64,000 nt of DNA from JBCDCY01 sp039180875 (GCA_039180875.1 JBCDCY010000001.1:62001-126000); one strand, 5' to 3'; positions 15,832-24,690 are shown, numbered from the stretch's first letter. Program-made: numbers and translations. Notes: a model not told the origin generated them from the sequence alone.

Positions 15832-17373
15832 ATGACCCCCGCCCTCGAGATCTCCGGCCTCTCGAAGCGCTTCGGCGGGGCCGTGGCGCTCGGCGACGTC
15901 TCGCTCAGCGTCGCGCGGGGGGAGGTCCACGGGCTGCTCGGCTCGAACGGCTCGGGCAAATCGACGCTGATCAAGGTGCTCGCCGGCTTCCATGAGCCGG
16001 AGCCCGGCGCCCAAGTCAGCCTCTACGACACGCCCGCCTCTCTGCCGATGAGCGGACCGGCGGCGCGGGACCTGGGCCTCGCCTTCGCGCACCAGAACCT
16101 CGGCCTGATCCCGAGCCTCACGGTGGCGGAGAACCTGCGCCTCGGCCGCCTCGCCAACGCCAACGACTGGTTCATCGACTGGCGGGCAGAGGCGCGCGCC
16201 GCCCGGGCCGTCTTCGCCCGCTACGACCTGAGCCTTGACCCCGCCGCCAGCGTCGCCCAGCTCTCGGCCGTGGAGCAGGCGCTGCTCGCCATCGTCCGCG
16301 CGGTGGAGGATCTGCGGGCCGCTCATCCCCCCGGCAGCGACCGGCCCGGCGTCCTGATCCTGGATGAGCCGACCCCCTTCCTGCCGCGGAGCGGTGTCGC
16401 CCAGCTCTTCCGCCTTATCCGGCAGCTCAGCGACGAAGGGGCGAGCGTCGTCTTCGTCAGCCACGACATCGACGAGGTGCGCGAGATCACCGACCGCGCC
16501 ACCATCCTGCGCGACGGCCACCTGATCGACACAGTGGAGACCGCGCGCACCTCCCACACCGCGTTCGTGGAGCGCATCATCGGCCGCTCCCTCGACCACT
16601 ATGGCGGCGCCCACAAGGTGCCGACCCGGGGGGAGACGCAGACCGAGGTGCGCAGCCTCACCGCCCCCGGCCTGGGGCCCATCGACCTCTCGGTCGGGGC
16701 GGGCGAGATCGTCGGGCTCACCGGTCTGATCGGCGCGGGGGCGGAGCGGGTGCCGGCGTTGCTCTATGGCGCCGAGGTGGCGGCGTCGGGCGAGATCCGC
16801 CTCGGCCACCGCACGCGCCCGTTGCCCGAGATGACGCCGGAGATCGCGCTCAGCCACGGCGTTGCCTATCTGCCGGCTGACCGATTGGGCGCCGCGGGGA
16901 TCGGCGCGCTTCCCGTCGGCGACAACGTCGCGATGCCGGTCTACGAACGGCTGCGGGGCACGTTTGGCCTGACCGATCGGGCGATCCTGGCCCATGCCGC
17001 GCGGCTTGGGGCGGACGCCGATGTGCGGCCCAACCGACCGGCCCTGCCCCTCTCGGCCCTCTCGGGCGGCAACGCCCAGAAGGCATTGATGGCGAAATGG
17101 TTGCAGGTGGCGGACCGGCTGCTGCTGCTCGACGAACCGACCCAGGGCGTCGACGTGGGCGCCCGCCAGGCGATCTGGGATGCACTCGACCGGGCGGCGG
17201 AGCGGGGCACGGGCATCCTCCTCAGCTCGACCGACTACGAGCAACTGGCCCAGCTCTGCCACCGGGTGCTGATCTTCGCCGACGGTCGGATCGTGGCGGA
17301 CCTCACCGGCGCGGCGCTTCGCAAAGAGACGATCGCCGAGCGTTGCTTCGGCGCAGCCGGCCAGGCGGCCTGA
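15832..17373 (+). CDS. ABC transporter ATP-binding protein (ribose type, two ABC domains)
   Basis: A 513-residue tandem ATPase of the RbsA/MglA kind, energising import through the permease encoded next. Domain 1 has Walker A GSNGSGKST near residue 40, a weak signature LSAVEQ and Walker B VLILDEPT. Domain 2 starts near residue 265 and has the degenerate Walker A typical of this family (GLIGAGAERV), signature LSGGN and Walker B LLLLDEPTQGVDVGA. The ATG at 15832 lacks a strong ribosome binding site. The following permease begins 12 bp after the stop. Only one permease gene follows, so the permease probably works as a homodimer, as in ribose systems. Confidence 0.9.
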   Translation: MTPALEISGLSKRFGGAVALGDVSLSVARGEVHGLLGSNGSGKSTLIKVLAGFHEPEPGAQVSLYDTPASLPMSGPAARDLGLAFAHQNLGLIPSLTVAENLRLGRLANANDWFIDWRAEARAARAVFARYDLSLDPAASVAQLSAVEQALLAIVRAVEDLRAAHPPGSDRPGVLILDEPTPFLPRSGVAQLFRLIRQLSDEGASVVFVSHDIDEVREITDRATILRDGHLIDTVETARTSHTAFVERIIGRSLDHYGGAHKVPTRGETQTEVRSLTAPGLGPIDLSVGAGEIVGLTGLIGAGAERVPALLYGAEVAASGEIRLGHRTRPLPEMTPEIALSHGVAYLPADRLGAAGIGALPVGDNVAMPVYERLRGTFGLTDRAILAHAARLGADADVRPNRPALPLSALSGGNAQKALMAKWLQVADRLLLLDEPTQGVDVGARQAIWDALDRAAERGTGILLSSTDYEQLAQLCHRVLIFADGRIVADLTGAALRKETIAERCFGAAGQAA

Positions 17374-17385
17374 GGGGGAGCGGGG

Positions 17386-18447
17386 ATGGACGACGGTCGG
17401 CAGGGGCTCCCAACCCAGGACTACGAGGCGCGGATCGCGGCGCTCGAGGCCCGGATCGCCGCCTTCGAGGCCTCCGCCGCCGAGCCGCCGCCATCGGCCA
17501 GTTCAGCGCTTTGGCTCGAGCGCTACGGCCTGCTGATCGCCTGGGGACTGCTCATCCTCGTCCTCGGCGCCTTTCGGCCGGACACGATGTTCAGCTGGAA
17601 CCCCTACGCCTCGATGTTTGCTTCGAACGCGATGATCGTGGTGCTGACGCTTGCCCTGCTCATCCCGTTGACGGCCGGTGATTTTGATCTGTCGGTGGCC
17701 TCGACCATGGGCCTCGCGGCCATGCTGGTTGCGGTGCTCAACGTGCAGCAGGGGGTGGGGATCGGGGTGGCCGTCGTGGCGGCGATCGGCGCGGGCGCAG
17801 TGATCGGCGCGATCAACGCGGTCTTCGTGCTCTATTTCGGTATCCATTCCCTGATCGTGACGCTCGGCACCGGGTATTTCGTGAACGGCGTGATCCTCTG
17901 GGTCTCCAACAGCGCGGTGATCGCCGGCGTCTCGATGGAACTCGTCCAGGCGGTCATCCTCACCCGGTTCCTCGGCATCCCGCTCACCTTCTGGTACGCG
18001 GCGGCCCTGGCCGTACTGCTGTGGTACGTCTTCCAGCACACCGCGCTTGGCCGACGGTTGCTGTTCGTCGGCAAGGGGCGGGAGGTCGCGCGGCTCTCCG
18101 GCGTCAACGTAGTGCGCATGCGGGCGGGCGCATTGATCGCGTCGGGCATGATCGCGGGGCTGGCCGGGGTCCTCTACACCGGCATGCGGGCCTCGGCCGA
18201 TCCGACGAGCGCGCTGGCCTTCCTGCTGCCGGCCTTTGCGGCGGCCTTCCTCGGCTCCACCGCGATCTATCCCGGGCGCTTCAATGCGCCGGGGGCGTTC
18301 GTCGCGGTCTACTTCCTCTCGACCGGGATCATGGGGCTGAACTTTCTCGGCGCCGACAGCTTCGTGCAGAACCTGTTCTACGGCGGTGGATTGGTGGTCG
18401 CCGTCTCGATCAGCCAGCTCATTCGCAAGCGCCAACCGATGGACTGA
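17386..18447 (+). CDS. ABC transporter permease (ribose type) with cytoplasmic coiled-coil extension
   Basis: A 353-residue inner-membrane protein with about eight to ten hydrophobic helices from residue 48 onward. The family motif region is GDFDLSVASTMGLAAMLVAV, and AFLGSTAIYPGRFNAPGAF lies near the C-terminus. The first 45 residues are unusual: a hydrophilic segment with clear heptads (YEARIAALEARIAAFEAS) then a Pro/Ser linker. It resembles the extra N-terminus of HyuA in this operon. Ordinary members begin with the first membrane helix. The ATG at 17386 follows gagggggagcgggg. Its stop is 3 bp from the stop of the convergent ygfZ-like gene. Confidence 0.88.
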   Translation: MDDGRQGLPTQDYEARIAALEARIAAFEASAAEPPPSASSALWLERYGLLIAWGLLILVLGAFRPDTMFSWNPYASMFASNAMIVVLTLALLIPLTAGDFDLSVASTMGLAAMLVAVLNVQQGVGIGVAVVAAIGAGAVIGAINAVFVLYFGIHSLIVTLGTGYFVNGVILWVSNSAVIAGVSMELVQAVILTRFLGIPLTFWYAAALAVLLWYVFQHTALGRRLLFVGKGREVARLSGVNVVRMRAGALIASGMIAGLAGVLYTGMRASADPTSALAFLLPAFAAAFLGSTAIYPGRFNAPGAFVAVYFLSTGIMGLNFLGADSFVQNLFYGGGLVVAVSISQLIRKRQPMD

Positions 18448-18450
18448 GAC

Positions 18451-19224
18451 CTAGAGCCGGCGGAGCGTCGCCGCGCCGGCCTGCATCTCCCCCGTAGCCC
18501 GGTCGAAGCGCAGATGGGCGAGGCCCGTGCCGTCGGCGGTGGTGAAGAGCGTGCCGGCGGCCCGACCGTCGGCCGTCACCTCGGTCCCGGGGGGCGGGGC
18601 CGGCCCCTCCACCGCCACGCGGACCAGGCCCTTCTTCAGCTCGGTCTTGTGATGCATGCGGGCCGTCACCTCCTGCCCGACATAGCAGCCCTTCCGGAAG
18701 TCGACGCCGTGCAGGCGATCGAAGCCGGCCTCGAGGATGTAGGTGGCGTCGGGCTGGAGCTCGACACCGGTCTCGGGCACCAGATGAGTGACGCGGAGCG
18801 CGTCGTAGTCGGCGCGGGCCCCGGCCTGGAGGTCGCCGATCGCCGGTGCCTCGGCATAGAGCCGCGCGCCGAGAGCGGGATGACGGGGATCGGGCACGGC
18901 GCCGGGGATCGGCGCCTCTCCCCAGATGAGAGCGACGCGGAGGCTGGTCTCCTCCACCGTCACATCGGCGCGCAGGCGGTAGAGCGCCAGGCGCTTGGCG
19001 AGATCCGGCGCCCGATCGGCTACGACGTCGAGCAGCACCGTCTCGCCGTCATCCACCAGGAAGAAGTCGAACAGGTATTTGCCCTGGGGCGACAGGATCG
19101 CGGCATAGACCGGCCCCTCGGCCAAGGTGCTCACATCGTTGGTCACCAGGTCCTGCAGAAACTTCCGCGCGTCGGCGCCGCCGAGGCGCAGCACGGTCCG
19201 GTCCTCTGCGAGCAATGCGGGCAT
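18451..19224 (-). CDS. ygfZ: YgfZ/GcvT-domain folate-binding protein (Fe-S assembly/repair)
   Basis: A 257-residue member of the YgfZ/CAF17/IBA57 family, folate-binding proteins that assist maturation or repair of iron-sulfur enzymes. The family signature is intact: FRKGCYVGQEVTARMHH, with the conserved cysteine. The early block LQDLVTNDVSTL and the short C-terminal beta domain are present. I use the ATG at 19224, which has ggaggcgccg immediately upstream; an in-frame start at 19353 would add 43 residues not seen in the family. It is divergent from a glycosyltransferase gene with 76 bp between. Confidence 0.85.
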   Translation of the reverse strand: MPALLAEDRTVLRLGGADARKFLQDLVTNDVSTLAEGPVYAAILSPQGKYLFDFFLVDDGETVLLDVVADRAPDLAKRLALYRLRADVTVEETSLRVALIWGEAPIPGAVPDPRHPALGARLYAEAPAIGDLQAGARADYDALRVTHLVPETGVELQPDATYILEAGFDRLHGVDFRKGCYVGQEVTARMHHKTELKKGLVRVAVEGPAPPPGTEVTADGRAAGTLFTTADGTGLAHLRFDRATGEMQAGAATLRRL

Positions 19225-19300
19225 CGGCGCCTCCGGGGCTTTTGGGTGGAGCAGCGCCCCTATATAGGCAATCGCGGTCCCATCGTCAGCAAGAGCGTCC

Positions 19301-19987
19301 ATGCCCGCGCCGATCTCCGTCCTTATCCCCACCCTCGATGCGATGGCCGGCATCGGCCCCTGCCTCGGCGCCTTGGCCGAGGGGGTGACGGAGGGTTTGA
19401 TCCGCGAGGTGATCTTCGCCGACGGCGGCTCCTCCGACGCGGTGGCCGAGGTGGCCGACGAGGTGGGGGCGGTGCTGGTGACGGCGGCGCGCGGGCGCGG
19501 GCGACAGCTTGCCGCCGGGGCGCGGATGGCCCGGGGGGAGTGGCTGATGGTGCTGCACGCCGATACGGTGCTGGCACCGGGTTGGGCCGCGGCGGTGCGC
19601 AGCCATCTGGCGACGCGGCCGGGGAAGGCGGGCTGGGGCCGGCTGCGCTTCGACCAGGCGGGCGTCTTGCCGGGCTTCGTCGCGGCGTGGGCGAATGTCC
19701 GGGCCCGGTATCTCGGCCTGCCCTATGGTGATCAGGGATTGCTGCTGCCGCGCACGCTCTACGACCGGGTCGGCGGCTATCGCGAGATCGCGTTGATGGA
19801 GGATGTGGCGATCGCCCGGGCGCTCCGCGGCCACTTGGTCCCGCTCCCCGTCACCGCGATCACGAGCGCTGCGCGGTTCGAGCGCGACGGCTGGCTGCGT
19901 CGCGGCTGGCGCAATCTCAGCACCCTGGCGCTCTACTTCGCCGGCCGCGATCCGGAGGCGCTCGCCCTCCGCTATTCCCGCCGCTGA
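19301..19987 (+). CDS. Family 2 glycosyltransferase, rSAM/selenodomain-associated transferase 2 type
   Basis: A 228-residue GT-A fold transferase with PISVLIPTLDA at the start, the nucleotide-binding EVIFADGGSSDAVAEVA, a metal-binding DAD-like motif in MVLHADTVL, and GDQGLLLPRTLYDRVGGY later. It matches the short transferase family TIGR04283, often annotated for arsenosugar synthesis and usually beside the TIGR04282 type. That partner is found here at 20949, with a class II aldolase gene between. No radical SAM (ArsS-like) gene is visible in this window. The sugar donor and acceptor are unknown. Confidence 0.75.
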   Translation: MPAPISVLIPTLDAMAGIGPCLGALAEGVTEGLIREVIFADGGSSDAVAEVADEVGAVLVTAARGRGRQLAAGARMARGEWLMVLHADTVLAPGWAAAVRSHLATRPGKAGWGRLRFDQAGVLPGFVAAWANVRARYLGLPYGDQGLLLPRTLYDRVGGYREIALMEDVAIARALRGHLVPLPVTAITSAARFERDGWLRRGWRNLSTLALYFAGRDPEALALRYSRR

Positions 19988-20146
19988 GGTATCCACTGCT
20001 CAGCGGAGTCGAAAATCAGCGGAATCGAAAATCGCGGCTGCGATTTCCGATGCGAGATGCGTTGATTGCGCCGCGTCCGGCGCCGGGGCTTGCGAGCGCT
20101 CCGCCGTCGCGTCAGGCTGAGACATCCGCGATGGGAGGAGCCCGCG

Positions 20147-20923
20147 ATGTCGAGCGTCATGAGCCATCCTGAGCTTGCCGGCACCAATCTGAGGGAGGAG
20201 CAGGCGATCCGCCGCGACCTGGCCGCCGCCTTTCGCTGGACGGTGCGGTGGAACTGGCACGAGGCGGTGGCGAATCACTTCAGCGCTGCCGTGAACGCCG
20301 ATGGCAGCCAGTTTCTGATGAACCCCGACCGGCGGCATTTTTCGCGGATCCGGGCCTCCGACCTCATCCTGATCGACGCCAACGATCCGCGGACCATGGA
20401 CCGGCCGGATGCGCCCGACGCAACGGCCTGGGGCCTGCACGGAGCGATCCATCGGCGCGTACCCTGGGCCCGGGCGGTGCTGCACGTGCACTCCAAGTAC
20501 GCCACCGTCCTTGCCTCGCTGGCCGACAGTCGATTGCCGGCGATCGACCAGAACAGCGCGATGTTTCACAACCGCGTGGTGATCGACGAGGGCTATGGCG
20601 GCCTGGCGCTGGAGGAGGAGGGCGAGCGCATCGCCGCCCTCTTCACCGATCCCAAGGTGCGGACCATGGTGATGGGCAATCACGGCGTGCTGGTGGCGGC
20701 GGAGGATGTGGCCAAGGCGCTCTACACGCTTTACCTCTTCGAGCGCTCGGCGGAGACCTACATCACTGCGCTTTCCACCGGCCAGCCGCTCCGCCATCTG
20801 TCCGATGAGATCGCCGAAAAGACGACGCGGGAGATGGAGATTTACGAGGACGATACGCCCCGGATCCATCTGGACGAGCTTTGCGCGATCCTGGATGCGG
20901 AGGGGTCGGATTACGCGGATTGA
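20147..20923 (+). CDS. Class II aldolase/adducin family protein
   Basis: A 258-residue protein of the class II aldolase/adducin fold, zinc enzymes such as fuculose-phosphate aldolase, decarboxylases and related epimerases. The zinc histidines are visible in AVLHVHSKYATVLASL and in MGNHGVLVAAEDV. The N-terminal EEQAIRRDLAAAFRW is typical of the subgroup with no assigned substrate. I chose the ATG at 20147 because gatgggagga lies just upstream; a longer frame from 20066 adds an Arg-rich segment. It sits between the two small transferases, which suggests a shared pathway. Confidence 0.82.
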   Translation: MSSVMSHPELAGTNLREEQAIRRDLAAAFRWTVRWNWHEAVANHFSAAVNADGSQFLMNPDRRHFSRIRASDLILIDANDPRTMDRPDAPDATAWGLHGAIHRRVPWARAVLHVHSKYATVLASLADSRLPAIDQNSAMFHNRVVIDEGYGGLALEEEGERIAALFTDPKVRTMVMGNHGVLVAAEDVAKALYTLYLFERSAETYITALSTGQPLRHLSDEIAEKTTREMEIYEDDTPRIHLDELCAILDAEGSDYAD

Positions 20924-20948
20924 GGCGGCGTCGAGCGCGGCCTAGTCG

Positions 20949-21617
20949 GTGAGCGCAAAGCAGTATCGCGCTCGCCCCTGGTGGCCGCACGGCAAGCGCC
21001 CTCAAATCCCCTTTCAGCGGCGCGTTGTCGTCTTTGTCAAAGAGCCGCGGCCGGGCAATGTGAAGACCCGCCTGGCGCGCGACATCGGCACCGTTGCCGC
21101 CACCTGGTGGTTTCGCCACCAGGTCGGGGCGCTACTGCGGCGCATTGGCGATGATCCGCGGTGGGAGACCTGGCTCGCCGTCGCGCCGAATTACCGGGGT
21201 CTGCGGAGCCGCGTCTGGCCGGCCCATCTGCCGCGCATGGCCCAGGGGGCAGGCGATCTCGGTGCGCGGATGGGGCGGGTGTTTCGCGCCCTGCCGCCGG
21301 GGCCCGCGATCATCATTGGAGCGGACATTCCGGGCATCCGGGCGCAGCATCTGGCCGAAGCCTTTGGTCAGCTAGGTCGGCACGACGCGGTGCTCGGCCC
21401 GGCACCGGATGGGGGCTATTGGCTGGTCGGGCTCGCCCGGGGGCGGCAGGCAGCGCCGGCGGGGCTGTTCGACGGTGTGCGCTGGTCGAGCCCCCACGCC
21501 CTCGCCGATACGGTGGCGAGCCTCCGCGGCCAGCGGATTGCCTATCCGGCCACGCTCCGCGACGTCGACACTGCCGCCGACCTCAAGGCCCTCAGCTCAA
21601 ACCGCGGTTCTGGTTGA
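20949..21617 (+). CDS. Transferase 1 type glycosyltransferase (DUF2064, CofC-like)
   Basis: A 222-residue protein of the TIGR04282/DUF2064 family, a nucleotidyl- or glycosyltransferase fold related to CofC. Motifs are VVFVKEPRPGNVKTRLARDIG near residues 24-44, IIIGADIPGI near 120, and APDGGYWLVGL near 152. It starts with GTG at 20949, 25 bp after the aldolase gene. Its end overlaps the convergent ABC-2 permease by 26 bp. It is the usual companion of the family encoded at 19301; the pair is thought to act in a modified-sugar or arsenosugar pathway, which I cannot confirm here. Confidence 0.75.
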   Translation: MSAKQYRARPWWPHGKRPQIPFQRRVVVFVKEPRPGNVKTRLARDIGTVAATWWFRHQVGALLRRIGDDPRWETWLAVAPNYRGLRSRVWPAHLPRMAQGAGDLGARMGRVFRALPPGPAIIIGADIPGIRAQHLAEAFGQLGRHDAVLGPAPDGGYWLVGLARGRQAAPAGLFDGVRWSSPHALADTVASLRGQRIAYPATLRDVDTAADLKALSSNRGSG

Positions 21618-22413
21618 CCCGGTAGGCGAACTCCCCGATCAGGCCGATCGCCAGCAAGGTGAGCGAGAGATAGATCGGATATTCCCAGCTCGTGTGCTTC
21701 GGGAAGTAATTGACGAAGGCCGCCCCCCGCGCCTGGTCGATCAGGTGAAATAGCGGGTTCCAGGCGAAAAACGGCAGGATCTGCAACGGGATGGAGTTCG
21801 CCAGGAACATCTTGCCGCTCGTGAAGAGCTGGGCCCGGCGGTAGAACATGAATAGGCGGTTGACCAGGCCCGGGGCATAGGGCTCCGCCATCATGAACAT
21901 CATGCCGACCGCAAGCCCGCTCGCCCAGGCCAGCACGAAACCGTAGAGCACGCCGAGCGGGCGGTGCACGTCGAGCTCGCCCTGGATCAGATAGCCTGTT
22001 CCGGCGATCAGGAAGAGCGAGAGCGTGAGGATGTAAAGCTCCGTCAGCGCGCTGGTCAGGATGCTCAGCAGCGCCGAGGTCTTCTGGTTGTAGATCATCC
22101 CGCTGGTGCTGTGGCTGGTGCTCCGCAAGCGCCGCACGGCCAGGATGTGGGAGAGGAACAGGAAAATCCCGGTCATCATGAAGATGAAGAAATCGCCCCG
22201 CACCACCATGGTGCGCAGGCCGATCAGCTCGAACATCACGTAGAACATAGTGAAGAGCAGGATCGGCCGTGAGAGGGCGGCGAGGATGCCGAAATGGCTG
22301 TTCCCCGTGGTCTCGCGGAAATCCCGGACGATGCTGACGAACAGCAGGTCGAGGAACGACAGGGCCGCGTCCACGAAGCCGCGGTTGCGATAATAGCGCT
22401 GAAGCCGCTCCAT
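21592..22413 (-). CDS. ABC-2 type polysaccharide export permease
   Basis: A 273-residue integral membrane protein with about six hydrophobic segments, of the KpsM/Wzm-like ABC-2 family that exports capsular or O-antigen chains. A short amphipathic N-terminus precedes the typical SIVRDFRETTGNSHFGIL block, and WNPLFHLIDQARGA near residue 220 is the conserved family region. An ATPase partner is required for export, but none is encoded in this window. It is divergent from cysQ and the glycosyltransferase genes, and convergent with the DUF2064 gene with a 26-bp overlap. It probably exports the glycan made by the neighbouring enzymes. Confidence 0.8.
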   Translation of the reverse strand: MERLQRYYRNRGFVDAALSFLDLLFVSIVRDFRETTGNSHFGILAALSRPILLFTMFYVMFELIGLRTMVVRGDFFIFMMTGIFLFLSHILAVRRLRSTSHSTSGMIYNQKTSALLSILTSALTELYILTLSLFLIAGTGYLIQGELDVHRPLGVLYGFVLAWASGLAVGMMFMMAEPYAPGLVNRLFMFYRRAQLFTSGKMFLANSIPLQILPFFAWNPLFHLIDQARGAAFVNYFPKHTSWEYPIYLSLTLLAIGLIGEFAYRVNQNRGLS

Positions 22414-22590
22414 CCTGCCCGTCGCTTCCCCTGCTTTCGCGACCTCAGCCCCGATGCCCCCACTCCCGGGCCGATTTTCGCGCAGCCCGCTCCATATCGG
22501 TTGCCGCGCGGCAAAGATACACCGATAAGCGCCTGCGGCGGAAGATCCCGCCGCGACGTGCTGCGGCGCAACGGTATGGGCGAGAGCTTA

Positions 22591-23388
22591 ATGGACTATG
22601 CAGCGATCTGCCTGACAATGCGCCACCTGGCGCTGGAGGCCGGGGCGGCGATCATGGCGATCTACGAGGGGGGCGACCTCGATGTCCGGGCCAAGGGCGA
22701 CGCGAGCCCCGTGACCGCGGCGGATGAGGCGGCGGATGCCATCATCCACGAAGGTCTGCGCGCCGCCCATCCCGAGATCGCGGTGGTGACGGAGGAATTG
22801 GCCGAAAGCCACACGCTGTCGGCCGAGACCTTCTTCCTGGTCGATCCTCTCGACGGCACCAAGGAGTTCGTGCAGCGCCGGGGCGACTTCACCGTCAACA
22901 TCGCGCTCATCGAGGCCGGCGTGCCGACCCGCGGCGTGGTCTACGCCCCCGCCAAGGGGCGGCTTTTCTACACGAGCGGCGGCGGCGAGGCGGTGGAGGA
23001 GGCGGGCGGCCACGCGCTCGAGGCCATCGGCCCGCAGCAGCCCATCGCCGTCAGCCGGCCTGGCGCCGGGGCGCTGACCGTCGTCGCCTCGAAATCCCAC
23101 CGGGACCAGGCGACGGACGATTACATCGCGCGCTACGAGGTGGGGGAGTTCCGCTCCGCCGGATCCTCGCTCAAATTCTGCCTGGTGGCAGCGGGGGAGG
23201 CCGACCTCTATCCCCGCCTCGGCCGCACCATGGAGTGGGACACCGCCGCCGGCCACGCCGTGCTCAGGGGCGCCGGCGGCCATGTGGTGCGCTTCGACGA
23301 CCACCGCCCGCTCACCTACGGCAAGGCGGGGTATGAGAACCCGTTCTTCATCGCCCATGCCCCGGGCGTGGCGCTGATGCCGGCCTAG
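22591..23388 (+). CDS. cysQ: 3'(2'),5'-bisphosphate nucleotidase CysQ
   Basis: A 265-residue inositol-monophosphatase-fold enzyme that hydrolyses PAP to AMP and phosphate, relieving product inhibition of sulfotransferases and PAPS-using enzymes. Metal-binding motifs are VVTEELAES near residue 65, FLVDPLDGTKEF near 83, and MEWDTAAGHAVLRGAGG near 215. I use the ATG at 22591 (MDYAAICLTMRHLALEAG matches the family start); an ATG at 22576 would add five residues. It leads the polysaccharide gene run, and a sulfotransferase is encoded at its end, a direct functional link through PAP. Confidence 0.9.
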   Translation: MDYAAICLTMRHLALEAGAAIMAIYEGGDLDVRAKGDASPVTAADEAADAIIHEGLRAAHPEIAVVTEELAESHTLSAETFFLVDPLDGTKEFVQRRGDFTVNIALIEAGVPTRGVVYAPAKGRLFYTSGGGEAVEEAGGHALEAIGPQQPIAVSRPGAGALTVVASKSHRDQATDDYIARYEVGEFRSAGSSLKFCLVAAGEADLYPRLGRTMEWDTAAGHAVLRGAGGHVVRFDDHRPLTYGKAGYENPFFIAHAPGVALMPA

Positions 23389-23403
23389 ACGCTGCCGACC
23401 GGC

Positions 23404-24690
23404 ATGACGGGCCGCGCCGGCGCGCCGAACGTCACCGTCGCCATCCTCAATCGTGGCCGCCGGGCCGAGCTGCGCCGGCTGATCGTGGCACTCGGCCAGC
23501 AGCGCTTTCGCGACTTCGCCGTCGTGCTGGTCTCCGACGCCCCGACGGCCGCGGCACTAGAGCTTGGGGAGGCGGGCCGTCGCCTCTCTTTCCAGCATCT
23601 GGCCGAGGCCAATGTGGCCCGGGCCCGGAACCTGGCGCTTGCCCATGCGACGGGAGATATCATCGCCTTCTGCGACGACGATGCGGTGCCGGAGCCTGGA
23701 TGGCTCGCCGCGCTCATCGCGCCCTTCGAGGATCCGAAGGTGGGCGCCGCCGGCGGTTTTGTCCGCGGCCGGAACGGGGTGAGCTTTCAGTGGCGGGGAA
23801 CGGCCTTCGACCGGACGGGCACGGACAGCCCCCTCCCCTTGTCGGCGGACGGACCCGTGGCGCTCTTCCCGCCGGAGGCCGGGCGTTTCGTCAAGACCGT
23901 GGGCACCAACGCCGCCTTCCGCGTGGCGGCGCTGCGGGCCATCGGCGGGTTCGACGAGGCCTATGCCTTTTTCCTCGACGAGACCGACGCCAACCTGCGT
24001 CTGAGCGAAGCCGGCTGGTGGACCGCCGTGGTGCCGGGGGCAGAGGTCCACCACAGCTTTGCCGCCAGTGCCCAGCGCGCGGCTGATCGGGTGCCCCGCA
24101 CGCTCTGTCAGACAGCCTTTAGCAAGGGCTACTTCCTCGCCCGCCACGCCCCAACCTCGACCCATGGGGAGGCGATGGAGGCGTTCCGGCAGAGCACCCG
24201 GCGGCAGGTCCATCGGGCCTTCGCCCTCGGCCTGTTGGCGCCCTCCCAGGTGCGGCCGCTGCTCGACGAGGTGGCGCGCGGGCTGGAGGAAGGGCGCCTG
24301 GCGCCGGAGCATTCCACCCCAGCGCTCGGCATGTCGGCGGAAAACGGCTTACACTTCGCCACGAGCGCGCGCGAGGCGCCACGGATCGCGGTGCTGGCCG
24401 AGCCGTGGGGCCTCGCCGAGGCGCGCGACCGGGCCGCAGCCCTTGCGGCAGAAGGGGCGGAGACCACGCTGCTCGCCTTCCGTCCCTCCCTCCGCCCCCT
24501 GACCGTACGCTTCGATCCGGCGGGCTACTGGCTGCACCAGGGCGGCATCTGGGGCCGAACGGAGCGGACGGAGTGGCGCATCCGCCTCGACACACTCAGA
24601 AATCGCTGGCGCATGGAATTGTCCCGGATCGCCGCGCAGCGTATGTTCACAACTATCCTGGGAAGCGACGGCCGCGAGTGCGTGCCTTAG
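23404..24690 (+). CDS. Family 2 glycosyltransferase with C-terminal extension
   Basis: A 428-residue protein. The GT-A domain covers residues 8-245: VTVAILNRGRRAELRRLI, the metal-binding DDD in IIAFCDDDAVPEPGWL, and an acceptor-side ED-like motif in FFLDETDANLRLSEAGW. The C-terminal 170 residues have no motif I know and include a segment resembling a Rossmann strand (RIAVLAEPWGLAEARDRAAA), perhaps a second, partial glycosyltransferase-like domain. It follows cysQ by 15 bp. A 149-bp gap before galU probably contains another promoter. Donor and acceptor are unknown. Confidence 0.78.
   Translation: MTGRAGAPNVTVAILNRGRRAELRRLIVALGQQRFRDFAVVLVSDAPTAAALELGEAGRRLSFQHLAEANVARARNLALAHATGDIIAFCDDDAVPEPGWLAALIAPFEDPKVGAAGGFVRGRNGVSFQWRGTAFDRTGTDSPLPLSADGPVALFPPEAGRFVKTVGTNAAFRVAALRAIGGFDEAYAFFLDETDANLRLSEAGWWTAVVPGAEVHHSFAASAQRAADRVPRTLCQTAFSKGYFLARHAPTSTHGEAMEAFRQSTRRQVHRAFALGLLAPSQVRPLLDEVARGLEEGRLAPEHSTPALGMSAENGLHFATSAREAPRIAVLAEPWGLAEARDRAAALAAEGAETTLLAFRPSLRPLTVRFDPAGYWLHQGGIWGRTERTEWRIRLDTLRNRWRMELSRIAAQRMFTTILGSDGRECVP

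Noticed and set aside
14887..17262. Long minus-strand open frame (about 790 codons)
   Set aside because: Antisense to the binding-protein and ATPase genes, which have clear family motifs; no motif in the antisense product.
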